Both the position numbers and the translations under genes were made by a program. Under the pieces are notes generated by a model. It worked only from the letters and a program-made list of their open reading frames with translations. It searched no databases and was not told where the DNA came from. From contig NZ_CP142394.1 of the NCBI RefSeq assembly GCF_035930445.1, forward strand, positions 91,001 to 155,000: a stretch of DNA of 64,000 nt, given 5' to 3'. How positions within the stretch are numbered: position 1 is the first letter of the stretch; every line of letters starts with the position of its first letter. Source of the DNA: Sphingopyxis chilensis. Lineage in GTDB: Bacteria; Pseudomonadota; Alphaproteobacteria; Sphingomonadales; Sphingomonadaceae. Of this stretch, positions 50,206-59,578 are shown one piece after another.

Positions 50206-51143
50206 TCGCGTTGGGCGGGTTGGGCGAAGCTGTCGTCGGCGCGGTCGATACGCTGAAGGCGATCGGCATCGACGTCGGATCGTACCGGCTCTCGCTCTAT
50301 GGTCTGTTTTCGACGGTCATCGTCGCGATCCTGCTCTATATCGCGGTACGGATCGCGCTGCGCTCGACCAAATGGCTGCTGCGCCGCAACACCCAGATCG
50401 ACGCGACGCAGCGACTGCTTGCCGAAAAGCTGATCGCGATCGCGCTTTTCGTCTTCGCGATGCTGTTCGGTATCGACCTGCTCGGCATCGACCTGACCGC
50501 TCTGGCGGTCTTTTCAGGCGCTGCCGGCCTCGCGATCGGTTTCGGGCTGCAAAAGACCGTCGGCAATCTGATAGCGGGAATCATCCTGTTGATGGACCGG
50601 TCGATCAAGCCGGGCGACATCATCGTCGTCGGCGATGGCAGCGCGATGGGTGGCACCAGCCTGCCGGGCGGGATGCCCAATGTCGGGCGCGTCGCCAAGA
50701 TCGGCGTGCGCGCGGTCAACGTCATCACCCGCGACGGCAAGAAGCATCTGATCCCGAACGAGCTGCTGATGACGCAGGCGGTCGAGAATTGGAGTTTCGC
50801 CAGCCCAGAGGTGCGTGTGCGGATGCGCGTTCCGGTCGGCTACGACTGCGACCTCCGGCTCGCGCAACGGCTGATGGTCGAAACCGCGAAGGAAAATCCG
50901 CGCATCCTTGCCGAACCCGAACCCGTCGTCTGGATCACGGCGTTCGGCGAACGCGCGGTCGAGCATGAGCTTCGCTACTGGATTTCGGATCCCGAAGCGG
51001 GGCTCGGAAATATCCAGGGCGAGGTGTTTCTGGGAATATGGGACCGCTTCAAGGAAGCTGGAATCCGCATTCCTTACCCCCGCACGGACGTGCGGATGGT
51101 CGGGGCGCCGGATGAGGATCCGGCGCCCGCCGACGGAGTTTAG
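50202..51143 (+). CDS. MscS-family mechanosensitive ion channel
   Basis: This 313-residue small-conductance mechanosensitive channel has two to three transmembrane helices (about 30-50, 70-90 and the pore helix). The pore helix sequence AVFSGAAGLAIGFGLQKTVGNLIAG has the Gly/Ala packing of the MscS TM3. The beta domain and C-terminal cytoplasmic domain follow. It releases solutes on osmotic downshock. The beta domain holds an extra Gly-rich loop (SAMGGTSLPGGMPN) that is not typical. It is coupled to metC by an ATGA overlap and ends 4 bp into the ppa stop region. Confidence 0.9.
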   Translation: MIALGGLGEAVVGAVDTLKAIGIDVGSYRLSLYGLFSTVIVAILLYIAVRIALRSTKWLLRRNTQIDATQRLLAEKLIAIALFVFAMLFGIDLLGIDLTALAVFSGAAGLAIGFGLQKTVGNLIAGIILLMDRSIKPGDIIVVGDGSAMGGTSLPGGMPNVGRVAKIGVRAVNVITRDGKKHLIPNELLMTQAVENWSFASPEVRVRMRVPVGYDCDLRLAQRLMVETAKENPRILAEPEPVVWITAFGERAVEHELRYWISDPEAGLGNIQGEVFLGIWDRFKEAGIRIPYPRTDVRMVGAPDEDPAPADGV

Positions 51144-51676
51144 AAGCCGGTTTTCTTCGCGCGCTCGACACATTCGACGATGATGCGCTTCGCTTCGTCG
51201 ACATCGCCCCAGCCGTTGAGCTTTGCCCATTTGCCGGGTTCGAGATCCTTATAGTGGGTGAAAAAATGCTCGATCTGCTGGAGCACGATCGGCGGCATGT
51301 CGGTGTAGCTCACGACGTCGGCATAATAGGGGAAGGTCTTGTTGACCGGGACGCACAACAGCTTCTCGTCGCCGCCGGCGTCATCTTCCATGAGCAGCAC
51401 GCCGATCGGGCGGCATTTGACCACCGCGCCCGCGACGATCGGCGAGCGGGCGACGACCAGTGCGTCCAGCGGATCGCCGTCCTCGCCCAGCGTGTGCGGG
51501 ACGAAACCATAATTGGCGGGATAGCGCATCGGGGTGTGCAGAAAACGGTCGACGAACAGCGCGCCCGACGCCTTGTCGAATTCATATTTCACCGGCTCGC
51601 CGCCGATCGGAACTTCGATCAGGACGTTGAGGCTGTCGGGCGGGCTGTCGCCGGCGGGAATCAGGTCGATGCGCAT
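51140..51676 (-). CDS. ppa: Inorganic pyrophosphatase
   Basis: This 178-residue family I pyrophosphatase hydrolyses PPi, pulling biosynthetic reactions forward. The signature DGDPLDALVV holds the metal-binding aspartates. RYPANYGFVPHT and PPIVLQQIEHFFTHYKDLEPGKW are also characteristic. The length is normal for bacterial Ppa. It is convergent with the MscS gene: the two stop codons interlock within TTAG at 51140-51143. No terminator fits between them. Confidence 0.96.
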   Translation of the reverse strand: MRIDLIPAGDSPPDSLNVLIEVPIGGEPVKYEFDKASGALFVDRFLHTPMRYPANYGFVPHTLGEDGDPLDALVVARSPIVAGAVVKCRPIGVLLMEDDAGGDEKLLCVPVNKTFPYYADVVSYTDMPPIVLQQIEHFFTHYKDLEPGKWAKLNGWGDVDEAKRIIVECVERAKKTGF

Positions 51677-51737
51677 GGGAGAAGTCAGTCCTTTGTTTTT
51701 TGATTCGGGCGCCCCTTAGCCGTTCGCGCCGCGCGAA

Positions 51738-51781
51738 GTCGAGACACGCCGAAGCCGCGCGGCGATGACCGGTGTCTCGAC
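51738..51781. repeat. Inverted repeat upstream of the pyrophosphatase gene
   Basis: GTCGAGACAC (51738-51747) and GTGTCTCGAC (51772-51781) are perfect 10-base arms with a 24-base G+C-rich centre. The flanking CTGCGCTCGATACGAGCGG sequence is of a type I associate with dispersed sphingomonad intergenic repeats. It lies between ppa and the M61 peptidase gene. Confidence 0.6.
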
Positions 51782-51812
51782 TGCGCTCGATACGAGCGGA
51801 CGATGGCGGGAT

Positions 51813-53747
51813 TTAAAGCGCCCGCCGCGGCGCCAATAGCCGATCGAACCAGTCGGGGCCACTGCCGCTTTTTTCGAGATGCGGCCAGCGCAGCCCTCCG
51901 TGATAATCGATCTCGACATTACGATAACGCCCGCCGCGTTCGACGAGCAGCCGCACCGGCGTCTTGCCGTCGGCCGCCGCCTGAACCGCAGTTTCGATCC
52001 GCTCGCGGCTGTAGGCGAGCCCATCCACCGCGACGATTTTCGTACCATTGACGATATCGGCCTTGAAGGCGGGGCCGTTCCACAGGATGCCGGCGGCGAC
52101 GCCATCCTTGTCGACCGTCATTCCCAGCGAATGGGTGAGGTCGGCGTTCCTCGCCTGCGTCATGCGGTCGCGATCGAAAACGTTCGGCGTATCGCTCCAG
52201 ACGAGGCGGTACCCCGCACGCTCGATCCCGCCGACGGGCGCCGGCTGGCCGCTCGCCTGCATATGTTCGCGCAGGAAGCTGGCCCAGTCATAAGGGTGGA
52301 CGAGGTTCAGCGCCGCGACCACATCGTCGAAGTCATAGCTGTCCTGCCCCCAATCGCCTTCGCGCCCGCCGAAAAAGGCGCGCGCGAAATCGTCGAGGCT
52401 CTTCGCATTGTTCGTCGCGCCGCGGATCAGCATGTCGGCCTCGAGCCACATCAGCGACCCTTCGTTATAATAATCCTCGCTCCGCGACCAGCTGGCGAAG
52501 GGCTTGGGCTTGCGCGCCGCAATCACCGGGTCGAGCGTCGTGTCCTCGACCGAGCGCCACTCGCGGCCGGGCTGGACGCTGTAATAGCCGGCGTTGGTCG
52601 CCCATTCGGCGAGCACCATCTCCTTCGACTGCATCCCCGACCGCGCGGCGAGCACGAGATCCCAGAAGCTCGTCTGCCCTTCGTAGACCCACAGCAGATT
52701 GTCCTGCATGGGGGTGCGATAGTCGGGGGTCCACAGCTTGTCCGGGCGGCGATATTTGCCGTTCCAGCTGTGCGTCAGCTCGTGCGGGAGCAGCCCGCGC
52801 TCGCTGTCGTTGTCGTTCCATTTGGTGAAATAGTCGGGGTTGCGGCTGTTCTCGCTCGACCGATGATGCTCGAGGCCGATGCCGCCGAGCTCGTCGGTCA
52901 GCGCGAGCAGGAATTCATAACGGTCGAAATGGCGGACCCCGAACAGCGCGACGGCTTCGGACACCAGCGCGGCGTGGCGCGCGATATGGTCTGGACTCGC
53001 CTCCAGATATTTCGCTTCGTCCGCGACGACATTCAGCGTCACCTTGTTGCCAAGATCCCATTTGCGGAAATATTTGCCCGCGAACATCGGGCTGTCGACG
53101 AGCGCCTCGTAATTGGTCAGGGCGAAGCTGTAACGATTGCCCGCCACCTTGAGCCCGTCGAGCGCCGCCGCCCCGGTCCAACCCTCCGGCAGCGTCACCT
53201 CAAGCTGTACCGGGATGTTCCGCGTGAAATAGCCTGCGGGATACAGGCTGACCTGTTCCCATTGCAGGTTCATCATGGCGGGCGTGACGACGACGCGGCC
53301 CTCGCTCGTCCGGGTTGGCGACAGGAAGTCGAAGATTACGTCGATACTCTTTGTGCCTGCGGGGACGTCGATGTCGAAGGCGTAGACGTCGGTCGGCTGG
53401 CGCGTCCAGGCGAGTGGCTTGCCGCCCGCCGATGCCTTGAACCCGGCCATCTCGGCGATCGCGCCGCGCGGGGCGTGCTTGCCGGGCAGCCATTCGGGAT
53501 AGAGCAGCGTCAGCTTGCCCGCCTTCGCCACCGGGATCGTCTGACGGACGCGGAAGATGCCGCGTGCGACGTCGGTTGCATCGACCCGCAGCTGCATCAT
53601 ACCGGGATAGGGCTTGTCGGCGGGCAGCGGGATGGTCAGCGGCTGGACGACGGGCTGGGGGCGGCTATTGCCGTCCTGCGCGTGGATGGGGGAAAAGGCG
53701 AGGGGAGCGGCAAAGGCGGCGGCCGCGACGAACAGTGCTTTTTTCAT
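51813..53747 (-). CDS. M61-family glycyl aminopeptidase-like protein with PDZ domain
   Basis: This 644-residue exported peptidase has a signal peptide (ends SPIHAQ) and the M61 core. [10 protein letters not shown] lies at 291-300 and the zinc site HELTH at 322-326, with a downstream Glu in [14 protein letters not shown]-terminal PDZ domain covers about 530-610 ([21 protein letters not shown]). M61 enzymes such as the Sphingomonas glycyl aminopeptidase remove N-terminal Gly or Ala. The ATG at 53747 is preceded by GAGGGG and starts the signal peptide; an in-frame extension to 53828 is rejected. It is divergent from hisS. Confidence 0.93.
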   Translation of the reverse strand: MKKALFVAAAAFAAPLAFSPIHAQDGNSRPQPVVQPLTIPLPADKPYPGMMQLRVDATDVARGIFRVRQTIPVAKAGKLTLLYPEWLPGKHAPRGAIAEMAGFKASAGGKPLAWTRQPTDVYAFDIDVPAGTKSIDVIFDFLSPTRTSEGRVVVTPAMMNLQWEQVSLYPAGYFTRNIPVQLEVTLPEGWTGAAALDGLKVAGNRYSFALTNYEALVDSPMFAGKYFRKWDLGNKVTLNVVADEAKYLEASPDHIARHAALVSEAVALFGVRHFDRYEFLLALTDELGGIGLEHHRSSENSRNPDYFTKWNDNDSERGLLPHELTHSWNGKYRRPDKLWTPDYRTPMQDNLLWVYEGQTSFWDLVLAARSGMQSKEMVLAEWATNAGYYSVQPGREWRSVEDTTLDPVIAARKPKPFASWSRSEDYYNEGSLMWLEADMLIRGATNNAKSLDDFARAFFGGREGDWGQDSYDFDDVVAALNLVHPYDWASFLREHMQASGQPAPVGGIERAGYRLVWSDTPNVFDRDRMTQARNADLTHSLGMTVDKDGVAAGILWNGPAFKADIVNGTKIVAVDGLAYSRERIETAVQAAADGKTPVRLLVERGGRYRNVEIDYHGGLRWPHLEKSGSGPDWFDRLLAPRRAL

Positions 53748-53842
53748 GGGGAACCCCTCTGCCGCGAAATGGCGCCAAGGTCCAGCGGCGGCTCTGCAAG
53801 CGCGCTTTGCGTTTCGACGAAAAAGCATTAGACGCCGCCGCC

Positions 53843-55096
53843 ATGAGCAAGGACAAATCCGCCAGAATCCCGACGCCGCAGGCTGTGCGCGGCACGCAGG
53901 ACATGCTCGGCGATTTCGCCGACCGCTTCGCTTATGTTGTCGAGACGTTCGAGCGGGTGCGCCGCCTTTATGGCTTCAAGCGCGTCGAGGTGCCGGTGAT
54001 CGAACCGACCGCGGTGTTCGCGCGCTCGCTGGGCGAAACAACCGATGTCGTGTCGAAGGAAATGTATTCGTTCGAGGATCGCGGCGGCGAATCGGTGACG
54101 CTGCGGCCCGAATTCACTGCGGGAATCGCGCGCGCCTATATAACGAACGGCTGGCAACAGTTCGCACCGCTGAAGGTCGCGACGCACGGGCCGCTGTTCC
54201 GCTACGAACGGCCTCAGAAGGGGCGCTATCGCCAGTTCCATCAATTGGACGCAGAGGTGCTCGGCAGCGACAGTCCGCTTGCCGACGCCGAACTGTTGGT
54301 GTTCGCCGACCAGCTTTTGAAGGAGCTGGGGATCGTCGAAGGCGTGACGCTGACGCTCAACACGCTGGGCGATGCGGCAAGCCGCGATGCGTGGCGTGCG
54401 GCGCTCGTCGAGCATTTCGAGGCGCATCGGGGCGACCTCAGCGAAGACAGCCTTGCGCGGCTCGACAAGAATCCGCTGCGTATCCTCGACAGCAAGGATG
54501 TAAAGGACCGACCGATCGCCGACAGCGCGCCCGACATCGACGCGTTTCTGACCAGCGAGGCGCAGGATTTCTTCGGTGCGGTGACCGCCGGGCTCGACGC
54601 CGCGGGCGTCGCGTGGGAGCGCAACGCGCGGCTCGTGCGCGGGCTCGACTATTATCGCCACACCGCGTTCGAATTCGTCACCGACCGGCTCGGCGCGCAG
54701 GGCACGGTCCTCGGCGGCGGGCGCTATGACGGGTTGATCGAGAATCTCGGCGGCCCCGCAACCCCGGCGGTCGGCTGGGCGGCGGGGATCGAGCGGCTGG
54801 CGATGCTGCTCGCCGACGATGTGATCGACAATCGGCTCGATGCGGTGATCGCGGTCGAGGATGATAGCCAACTTGCGCTAGCTATGCGGGCGCTCGCAGC
54901 GCTGCGTAGCGGTGGCTTCGCGACGGAGATCGTTGCGAGTGGGTCACCGCGTAAGCGCTTCGACAAGGCAGCAAAGGTTCCGGCGCGTGCGCTAATCTCA
55001 ATCGGCACGCGCGACGGCGTACCGTTCACCCGAAGCAAAACTGATGGCAGTGACATCGCCGTCAGGGCGGACGCTTTGTTTAATTCGTTCTTCTGA
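53843..55096 (+). CDS. hisS: Histidyl-tRNA synthetase
   Basis: This 417-residue class II aminoacyl-tRNA synthetase charges tRNA-His. Motif 1 lies near [16 protein letters not shown]. Motif 2 is [23 protein letters not shown]. The histidine-specific [14 protein letters not shown] segment and motif 3 ([12 protein letters not shown]) follow, and a C-terminal anticodon-binding domain closes the protein. The ATG at 53843 is selected because synthetase homology begins about 10 residues later; the long upstream frame covers the divergent peptidase start. It is followed by prfA with a TGATG overlap. Confidence 0.96.
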   Translation: MSKDKSARIPTPQAVRGTQDMLGDFADRFAYVVETFERVRRLYGFKRVEVPVIEPTAVFARSLGETTDVVSKEMYSFEDRGGESVTLRPEFTAGIARAYITNGWQQFAPLKVATHGPLFRYERPQKGRYRQFHQLDAEVLGSDSPLADAELLVFADQLLKELGIVEGVTLTLNTLGDAASRDAWRAALVEHFEAHRGDLSEDSLARLDKNPLRILDSKDVKDRPIADSAPDIDAFLTSEAQDFFGAVTAGLDAAGVAWERNARLVRGLDYYRHTAFEFVTDRLGAQGTVLGGGRYDGLIENLGGPATPAVGWAAGIERLAMLLADDVIDNRLDAVIAVEDDSQLALAMRALAALRSGGFATEIVASGSPRKRFDKAAKVPARALISIGTRDGVPFTRSKTDGSDIAVRADALFNSFF

Positions 55097-56163
55097 TGAC
55101 CTCCGTTTCCGAAAAACAGATCGACGCCATCATCGAACGCCACGCCGCGCTCCAGGCGCGCATGGCGACGGGCGACATGGCGCCCGCCGATTTCGTTGCG
55201 GCGTCGAAGGAATTTGCCGAACTCGAGCCCGTCGCCAAGGCGGCAGCGGAGGTGACGCGGCTGCGCGCCGAGCTCGTTTCGCTGAACGAAATGCTCGCCG
55301 ATCCCGAGATGAAGGCGATGGCGGCCGAGGAAATCGCCACTGTCGAGGCGGCGTTGCCGACCGCCGAACACGATCTCGCGATCAAGCTGTTGCCCAAGGA
55401 CGTCGCCGACGAACGCGCGGCGATGCTCGAAATCCGTGCCGGAACCGGCGGCGACGAAGCAGCGCTGTTCGCGGGCGATCTGCTGCGCATGTACAGCCGC
55501 TATGCCGATGGGCAGGGATGGAAGGTCGAGGTCATCTCGGCGAACGAGGCCGAGGTCGGCGGTTACAAGGAAGTCGTCGCGTCGGTGACGGGGCAGGGCG
55601 TTTTCGCGAAGCTCAAGTTCGAAAGTGGCGTCCACCGCGTCCAGCGTGTTCCCGCGACCGAAAGCCAGGGGCGCATCCACACCAGCGCCGCGACCGTCGC
55701 GGTGCTGCCCGAGGCCGAGGAAGTCGATGTCGCGATCAACGACAATGACCTCAAGATCGACATCTACCGCGCGAGCGGAGCAGGTGGCCAGCACGTCAAC
55801 ACGACCGATTCGGCGATCCGCATCACGCATATTCCGTCGGGGCTGGTCGTGATCCAGCAGGACCAGCGCAGCCAGCACAAGAACAGAGCCAAGGCGATGC
55901 AGGTGCTGCGCGCGCGCCTCTATGACCTTGAGCGTGAGAAGATCCACAGCGCCGAAGCCTCGGCGCGCAAGTCGATGGTCGGGTCGGGCGACCGCTCCGA
56001 ACGCATCCGCACCTATAATTTCCCGCAGGGTCGCGTGACCGACCACCGCATCAACCTGACGCTCCACCGCCTGCCCGAGATACTGGAAGGCGCAATGGAC
56101 GAGCTGATCGACGCGCTGATCGCCGAGGATCAGGCGCAGCGGCTGGCGGGGTTGGGTGAGTGA
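55096..56163 (+). CDS. prfA: Peptide chain release factor 1
   Basis: This 355-residue RF1 recognises UAA and UAG stop codons. The catalytic GGQ is at 230-232 in [18 protein letters not shown]. The RF1-type codon-recognition tripeptide PAT is at 186-188, distinguishing it from RF2 (SPF). N-terminal helical domain, core and C-terminal domain are complete. It is coupled to hisS upstream and overlaps prmC by 8 bp downstream; PrmC methylates the GGQ glutamine of this factor. Confidence 0.97.
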   Translation: MTSVSEKQIDAIIERHAALQARMATGDMAPADFVAASKEFAELEPVAKAAAEVTRLRAELVSLNEMLADPEMKAMAAEEIATVEAALPTAEHDLAIKLLPKDVADERAAMLEIRAGTGGDEAALFAGDLLRMYSRYADGQGWKVEVISANEAEVGGYKEVVASVTGQGVFAKLKFESGVHRVQRVPATESQGRIHTSAATVAVLPEAEEVDVAINDNDLKIDIYRASGAGGQHVNTTDSAIRITHIPSGLVVIQQDQRSQHKNRAKAMQVLRARLYDLEREKIHSAEASARKSMVGSGDRSERIRTYNFPQGRVTDHRINLTLHRLPEILEGAMDELIDALIAEDQAQRLAGLGE

Positions 56164-56980
56164 TGTCGGGTCCGCGCTGCGCGAGGCGGCGCGGCGGCTG
56201 GAGGGCGTGTCCGACACGCCGCGGCTCGACGCCGAATTGCTGATGGCGCACGCGCTGGGGGTCGAACGGCAATCGGTGTTGCTCGATCCCGCGCGCTATG
56301 ATGTCCCCGTCCGTTTCGCCGAACTCGTCGCGCTGCGGATGAAGCGCGAACCGATCGCCTATATTCTGGGCTACCGCGATTTCTGGACGATCCGCATCGG
56401 GGTCGGTCCGGGTGTGCTGATCCCGCGGTCCGACAGCGAAACATTGATCGAGGCGGCCATCGAGCATTTCGATGCGGCGGGGCCGGAGCGCATCCTCGAT
56501 CTGGGGACCGGGCCCGGTACGCTTCTCTTTGCGGCGCTCGGTGAATGGCCTGCGGCGTGCGGCCTCGGTGTCGACGCCAGCGATGTGGCGCTCGACTATG
56601 CCAATGAAAATGCGTTGCGGCTGGGGCTGGAAAACCGGGTGCATCTGATGCGGGGCAATTGGGCTGATCAAGTGGAAGGCCGGTTCGACCTTATTCTCTG
56701 CAATCCTCCCTATATAGCCGACAGCGAAGCGTTGATGCCCGATGTCGCCGATCACGAGCCCGCGGGTGCGTTGTTCGCGGGCGCCGACGGTCTCGACGAT
56801 TATCGCCGCATCATCCCCGATTTGCCGCGGATATTGGCGCCCGGCGGGGTCGCGATCCTTGAAATCGGGCATATGCAACGCATATTGGTAACGGAGCTGG
56901 CCGAAGCAGCGGGCTTTGCCGTCGAATGCCGTCAGGATCTCGGCGGTCGCGACAGGGCGCTTTTGCTGACCCGCGCCTGA
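56156..56980 (+). CDS. prmC: Release factor glutamine methyltransferase PrmC
   Basis: This 274-residue SAM-dependent methyltransferase modifies the GGQ glutamine of release factors, raising termination efficiency. It has a helical N-terminal RF-binding domain, the SAM-binding motif DLGTGPG at 115-121 and the catalytic NPPY at 183-186. The start is a GTG at 56156 inside the end of prfA. Together with prfA directly upstream, this is a textbook functional pair. Confidence 0.95.
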   Translation: MSDVGSALREAARRLEGVSDTPRLDAELLMAHALGVERQSVLLDPARYDVPVRFAELVALRMKREPIAYILGYRDFWTIRIGVGPGVLIPRSDSETLIEAAIEHFDAAGPERILDLGTGPGTLLFAALGEWPAACGLGVDASDVALDYANENALRLGLENRVHLMRGNWADQVEGRFDLILCNPPYIADSEALMPDVADHEPAGALFAGADGLDDYRRIIPDLPRILAPGGVAILEIGHMQRILVTELAEAAGFAVECRQDLGGRDRALLLTRA

Positions 56981-57218
56981 TACCCGCACAAGAATTCGCT
57001 TGGTTTCGGCCGCAAAGCGCGTTAGGGGCGGCTTACAGACCCGGCACGGGTACCTTGATCGGTCCGGCTGGTCTGTTTCCCACTTACGATGCTGGTGCGG
57101 GGCTTTGGGGCCCGGCGCAAGCGGTAAAGGGCAAGAACCGCGCATGGCGCGGGCGCGACGCGCAATTGGCGCGATCGGCCAAAAGGGGTTGGCGTAGCTT
57201 ATTAGCTTATTCGACAGG

Positions 57219-58076
57219 ATGTCTCAGTTGAACATGAACAACCGGCAGAGCGGTCGCCGTCGCGGCCGCAACAACAACAGCAACAATAACAACCGCTCGC
57301 AATCGGGCGGTCGCGGTGGCCTTGACCAGGCCAACCGCATCGACAGCCGGGCCCGCGGCAATGGTGCCCAGATGATCGAAAAATACCGCAACCTCGCGCG
57401 CGATGCGCAGCTTGCGGGTGACCGGGTCCAGACCGAATATTATCTGCAGTTCGCCGACCATTATTTCCGCGTCGTGAGCGACTTCCGCGCCCGGCAGGAA
57501 GAAAAGGCCGCGGCGAGCGGCCAGGAGCGCAGCCACGACCGCAGCCGCGAGATTCGCGGCGTCGAAGACTTCGACGGCCATGACGATACCGACGGCGATA
57601 TCGATACCGACAGCGGCCGCGACGACGGCGAAGCCGGTGACGAGCGTAATGAGCGCAGCGACCGTGGCCAGCGTGACAATCGCGACAATCGCGGCAACCG
57701 GGAGGCCCGCGGTGATCGCGACGACGACAATCGCGGCAGCCGCCAGCAATCGCGCGGACGGACCGCTCGCAATCGCGACGAGGACGAAGGCCGCGACGGC
57801 CGGAACGATCGCGGCGAAGTCGCTGCGCGCGACGAAGCCGCCGAGCAGGAGCCGGCCCCGCGTCCGTCGCGCCGTCCCGCACGCCGCGTCCGGCAGGATG
57901 ACGGCGCCGACAAGGACAATGCCGGGATCGACACAGCGGTTCTGCCGCCGGCAATCGGCCGGGCCGATCGCAGCGCAGAAGACAGCGAAACCGCCGAGGT
58001 TGCCGCCGCGCCCAAGCCGCGCCGGACGCGCAAGACGTTGGCCGCGCGCGATACCGGGGTTGAAGCGGCCGAATAA
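57219..58076 (+). CDS. DUF4167 protein, RNA-binding-like
   Basis: This 285-residue protein starts with an Arg/Asn/Gly-rich segment (RRRGRNNNSNNNN), then a conserved core (about 35-85) with GNGAQMIEKYRNLARDAQLAGDRV and YYLQFADHYFRVV, the DUF4167 signature. The remaining 200 residues are a disordered Arg/Asp/Glu-rich tail with many RDNRGNR-type repeats. Charge and composition suggest binding to RNA or nucleic acid, not demonstrated. It follows prmC after a 238-bp gap that contains a tandem AGCTTATT repeat near 57197-57212 and must hold its promoter. It ends at a strong terminator. Confidence 0.85.
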   Translation: MSQLNMNNRQSGRRRGRNNNSNNNNRSQSGGRGGLDQANRIDSRARGNGAQMIEKYRNLARDAQLAGDRVQTEYYLQFADHYFRVVSDFRARQEEKAAASGQERSHDRSREIRGVEDFDGHDDTDGDIDTDSGRDDGEAGDERNERSDRGQRDNRDNRGNREARGDRDDDNRGSRQQSRGRTARNRDEDEGRDGRNDRGEVAARDEAAEQEPAPRPSRRPARRVRQDDGADKDNAGIDTAVLPPAIGRADRSAEDSETAEVAAAPKPRRTRKTLAARDTGVEAAE

Positions 58077-58117
58077 GCCGGCGATTTCACGCTGGTTTTT
58101 CCGATTCGCATGACATA

Positions 58118-58152
58118 GCCTCCCCGCGGGATATTCGCGGGGAGGCTTTTTT
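58118..58152 (+). terminator. Intrinsic terminator whose right arm is the next gene's Shine-Dalgarno
   Basis: GCCTCCCCGCG (58118-58128) and CGCGGGGAGGC (58136-58146) form an 11-bp perfect stem with a 7-base loop, followed by six T (58147-58152). It ends the DUF4167 transcript. The next ATG begins at 58153, the base right after the T-run. The GGGGAGG in the right arm lies 7 bases upstream of that ATG and is its only visible Shine-Dalgarno. Confidence 0.88.
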
Positions 58153-59565
58153 ATGCGCGGGTTGGCAGTGCTTTGCGTTCCATTTGTCCTGACGCCGCTC
58201 CCCGCCACGGCGCAGGACCCGGCTCAGGCGAATGCGCAGGGCGACCTTGCGGTCACCATCTATAATGGCGGCCAGTCTCTCGTTCAGGACATTCGCCAGA
58301 TCGCGTTCCCCGCCGGCCGGACCCGACAGGAGTTTCCCGACGTCTCGGCCCAGATCCGGCCGCAGACGGTCTCCTTCGCTGCAGCGAACACCGCGATCGT
58401 CGAGCAGAATTTCGACTATGATCTCTTGTCACCCAATGCCTTGATGCAAAAGGCGGTGGGGGAGACGGTGACCCTGCTGCGCACCAATCCGGCGACCGGC
58501 GCGGAAACGCGCGAGCGCGCCAAGGTGCTCGCGGTCAACGGGGGCGTCGTGCTCCAGATCGGCCCCAGGATCGAGATATTGCGCGACGACGGCTTGCCGG
58601 TGCGCGTGATCTTCGACAAGATTCCGCCGAACCTGCGCGCCAAGCCGACGCTGTCGATCACCGTCGACAGCGACCGGACGGGGACACGGCCCGCCACGCT
58701 GTCCTATCTGACGAACGGCCTCGGCTGGGCGGCCGACTATGTCTCGCTCTACGACGAAAAGGCGGGAACAATCGATGTCCAGGGCTGGGTGACGCTCTCC
58801 AACAACACCGGCACGACGTTCGACAAAGCGAAGACGCTGCTCGTGGCGGGGACGCCCTCGAGCCGCGGCGCGATCTCGCCTGCCTATGGCCCGCGACCGC
58901 AGGCGTCTGGCAATTTGCGCCGCGCGGGCACAGAAACTGCGCCGCGCGAGCAACTCGGCGACTATTATCTCTATCCGCTCGCCGAACGGACGACGATCGC
59001 CAACGCGCAGACGAAGCAGGTGAGCTTTCTCGACGTCAGCGGAGTGCCGGCACAGAAAATCTATGAATTTACCGTCGGCGGGTTCAATACGATGACCGAA
59101 CCCGCGAGCGCGGCGAGCGTGATCAAGTTCAACACAAGTGCGAACGGGGGCGGCCTCGGCGACGCCCTGCCGGCGGGAACGGTGCGATTCTATCAGCGTG
59201 ACATGCGCGGCGATCCGCAGTTCATCGGCGAAAACAGCATCGGCCACACCCCGATGGGCAGCGAACTCGGTCTCGCGACGGGGCTCGCGTTCGACGTCAA
59301 GGTGCAGGCGACGGTCGTGAAGCGCGAGCGTATTTCGGACCATCGCTGGCGGACGCAGATGTCCTATCTGCTTACCAATGCGCGGCCGAATCCGGTGACG
59401 CTCGACCTCATCCAACGCGGGCTCGACTGGTATTGGGACGACACACGCATCCTCGACGAAAGCCGGAGGAGCGAACGGCTCGACAGCGACGGCACGCGGT
59501 GGCGGGTCGAATTGCCCGCCAATGCGGAAGCGACGATCACCGCCACCTTTGAAACACGTTACTGA
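58153..59565 (+). CDS. Exported DUF4139 protein
   Basis: This 470-residue periplasmic protein has a signal peptide (ends PATAQ) and a DUF4139 domain covering the rest: GDLAVTIYNGGQSLVQDIRQI, LSYLTNGLGWAADYVSLYDE, the central AQTKQVSFLDVSGVPAQK and a C-terminal LPANAEATITATFETRY. The family is beta-rich and of unknown function. The ATG directly follows a terminator T-run, so transcription must come from read-through or from a promoter inside the DUF4167 gene. It is followed 13 bp later by a larger paralogue; the two may interact. Confidence 0.85.
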   Translation: MRGLAVLCVPFVLTPLPATAQDPAQANAQGDLAVTIYNGGQSLVQDIRQIAFPAGRTRQEFPDVSAQIRPQTVSFAAANTAIVEQNFDYDLLSPNALMQKAVGETVTLLRTNPATGAETRERAKVLAVNGGVVLQIGPRIEILRDDGLPVRVIFDKIPPNLRAKPTLSITVDSDRTGTRPATLSYLTNGLGWAADYVSLYDEKAGTIDVQGWVTLSNNTGTTFDKAKTLLVAGTPSSRGAISPAYGPRPQASGNLRRAGTETAPREQLGDYYLYPLAERTTIANAQTKQVSFLDVSGVPAQKIYEFTVGGFNTMTEPASAASVIKFNTSANGGGLGDALPAGTVRFYQRDMRGDPQFIGENSIGHTPMGSELGLATGLAFDVKVQATVVKRERISDHRWRTQMSYLLTNARPNPVTLDLIQRGLDWYWDDTRILDESRRSERLDSDGTRWRVELPANAEATITATFETRY

Positions 59566-59578
59566 TCCGCGGCCGGGG

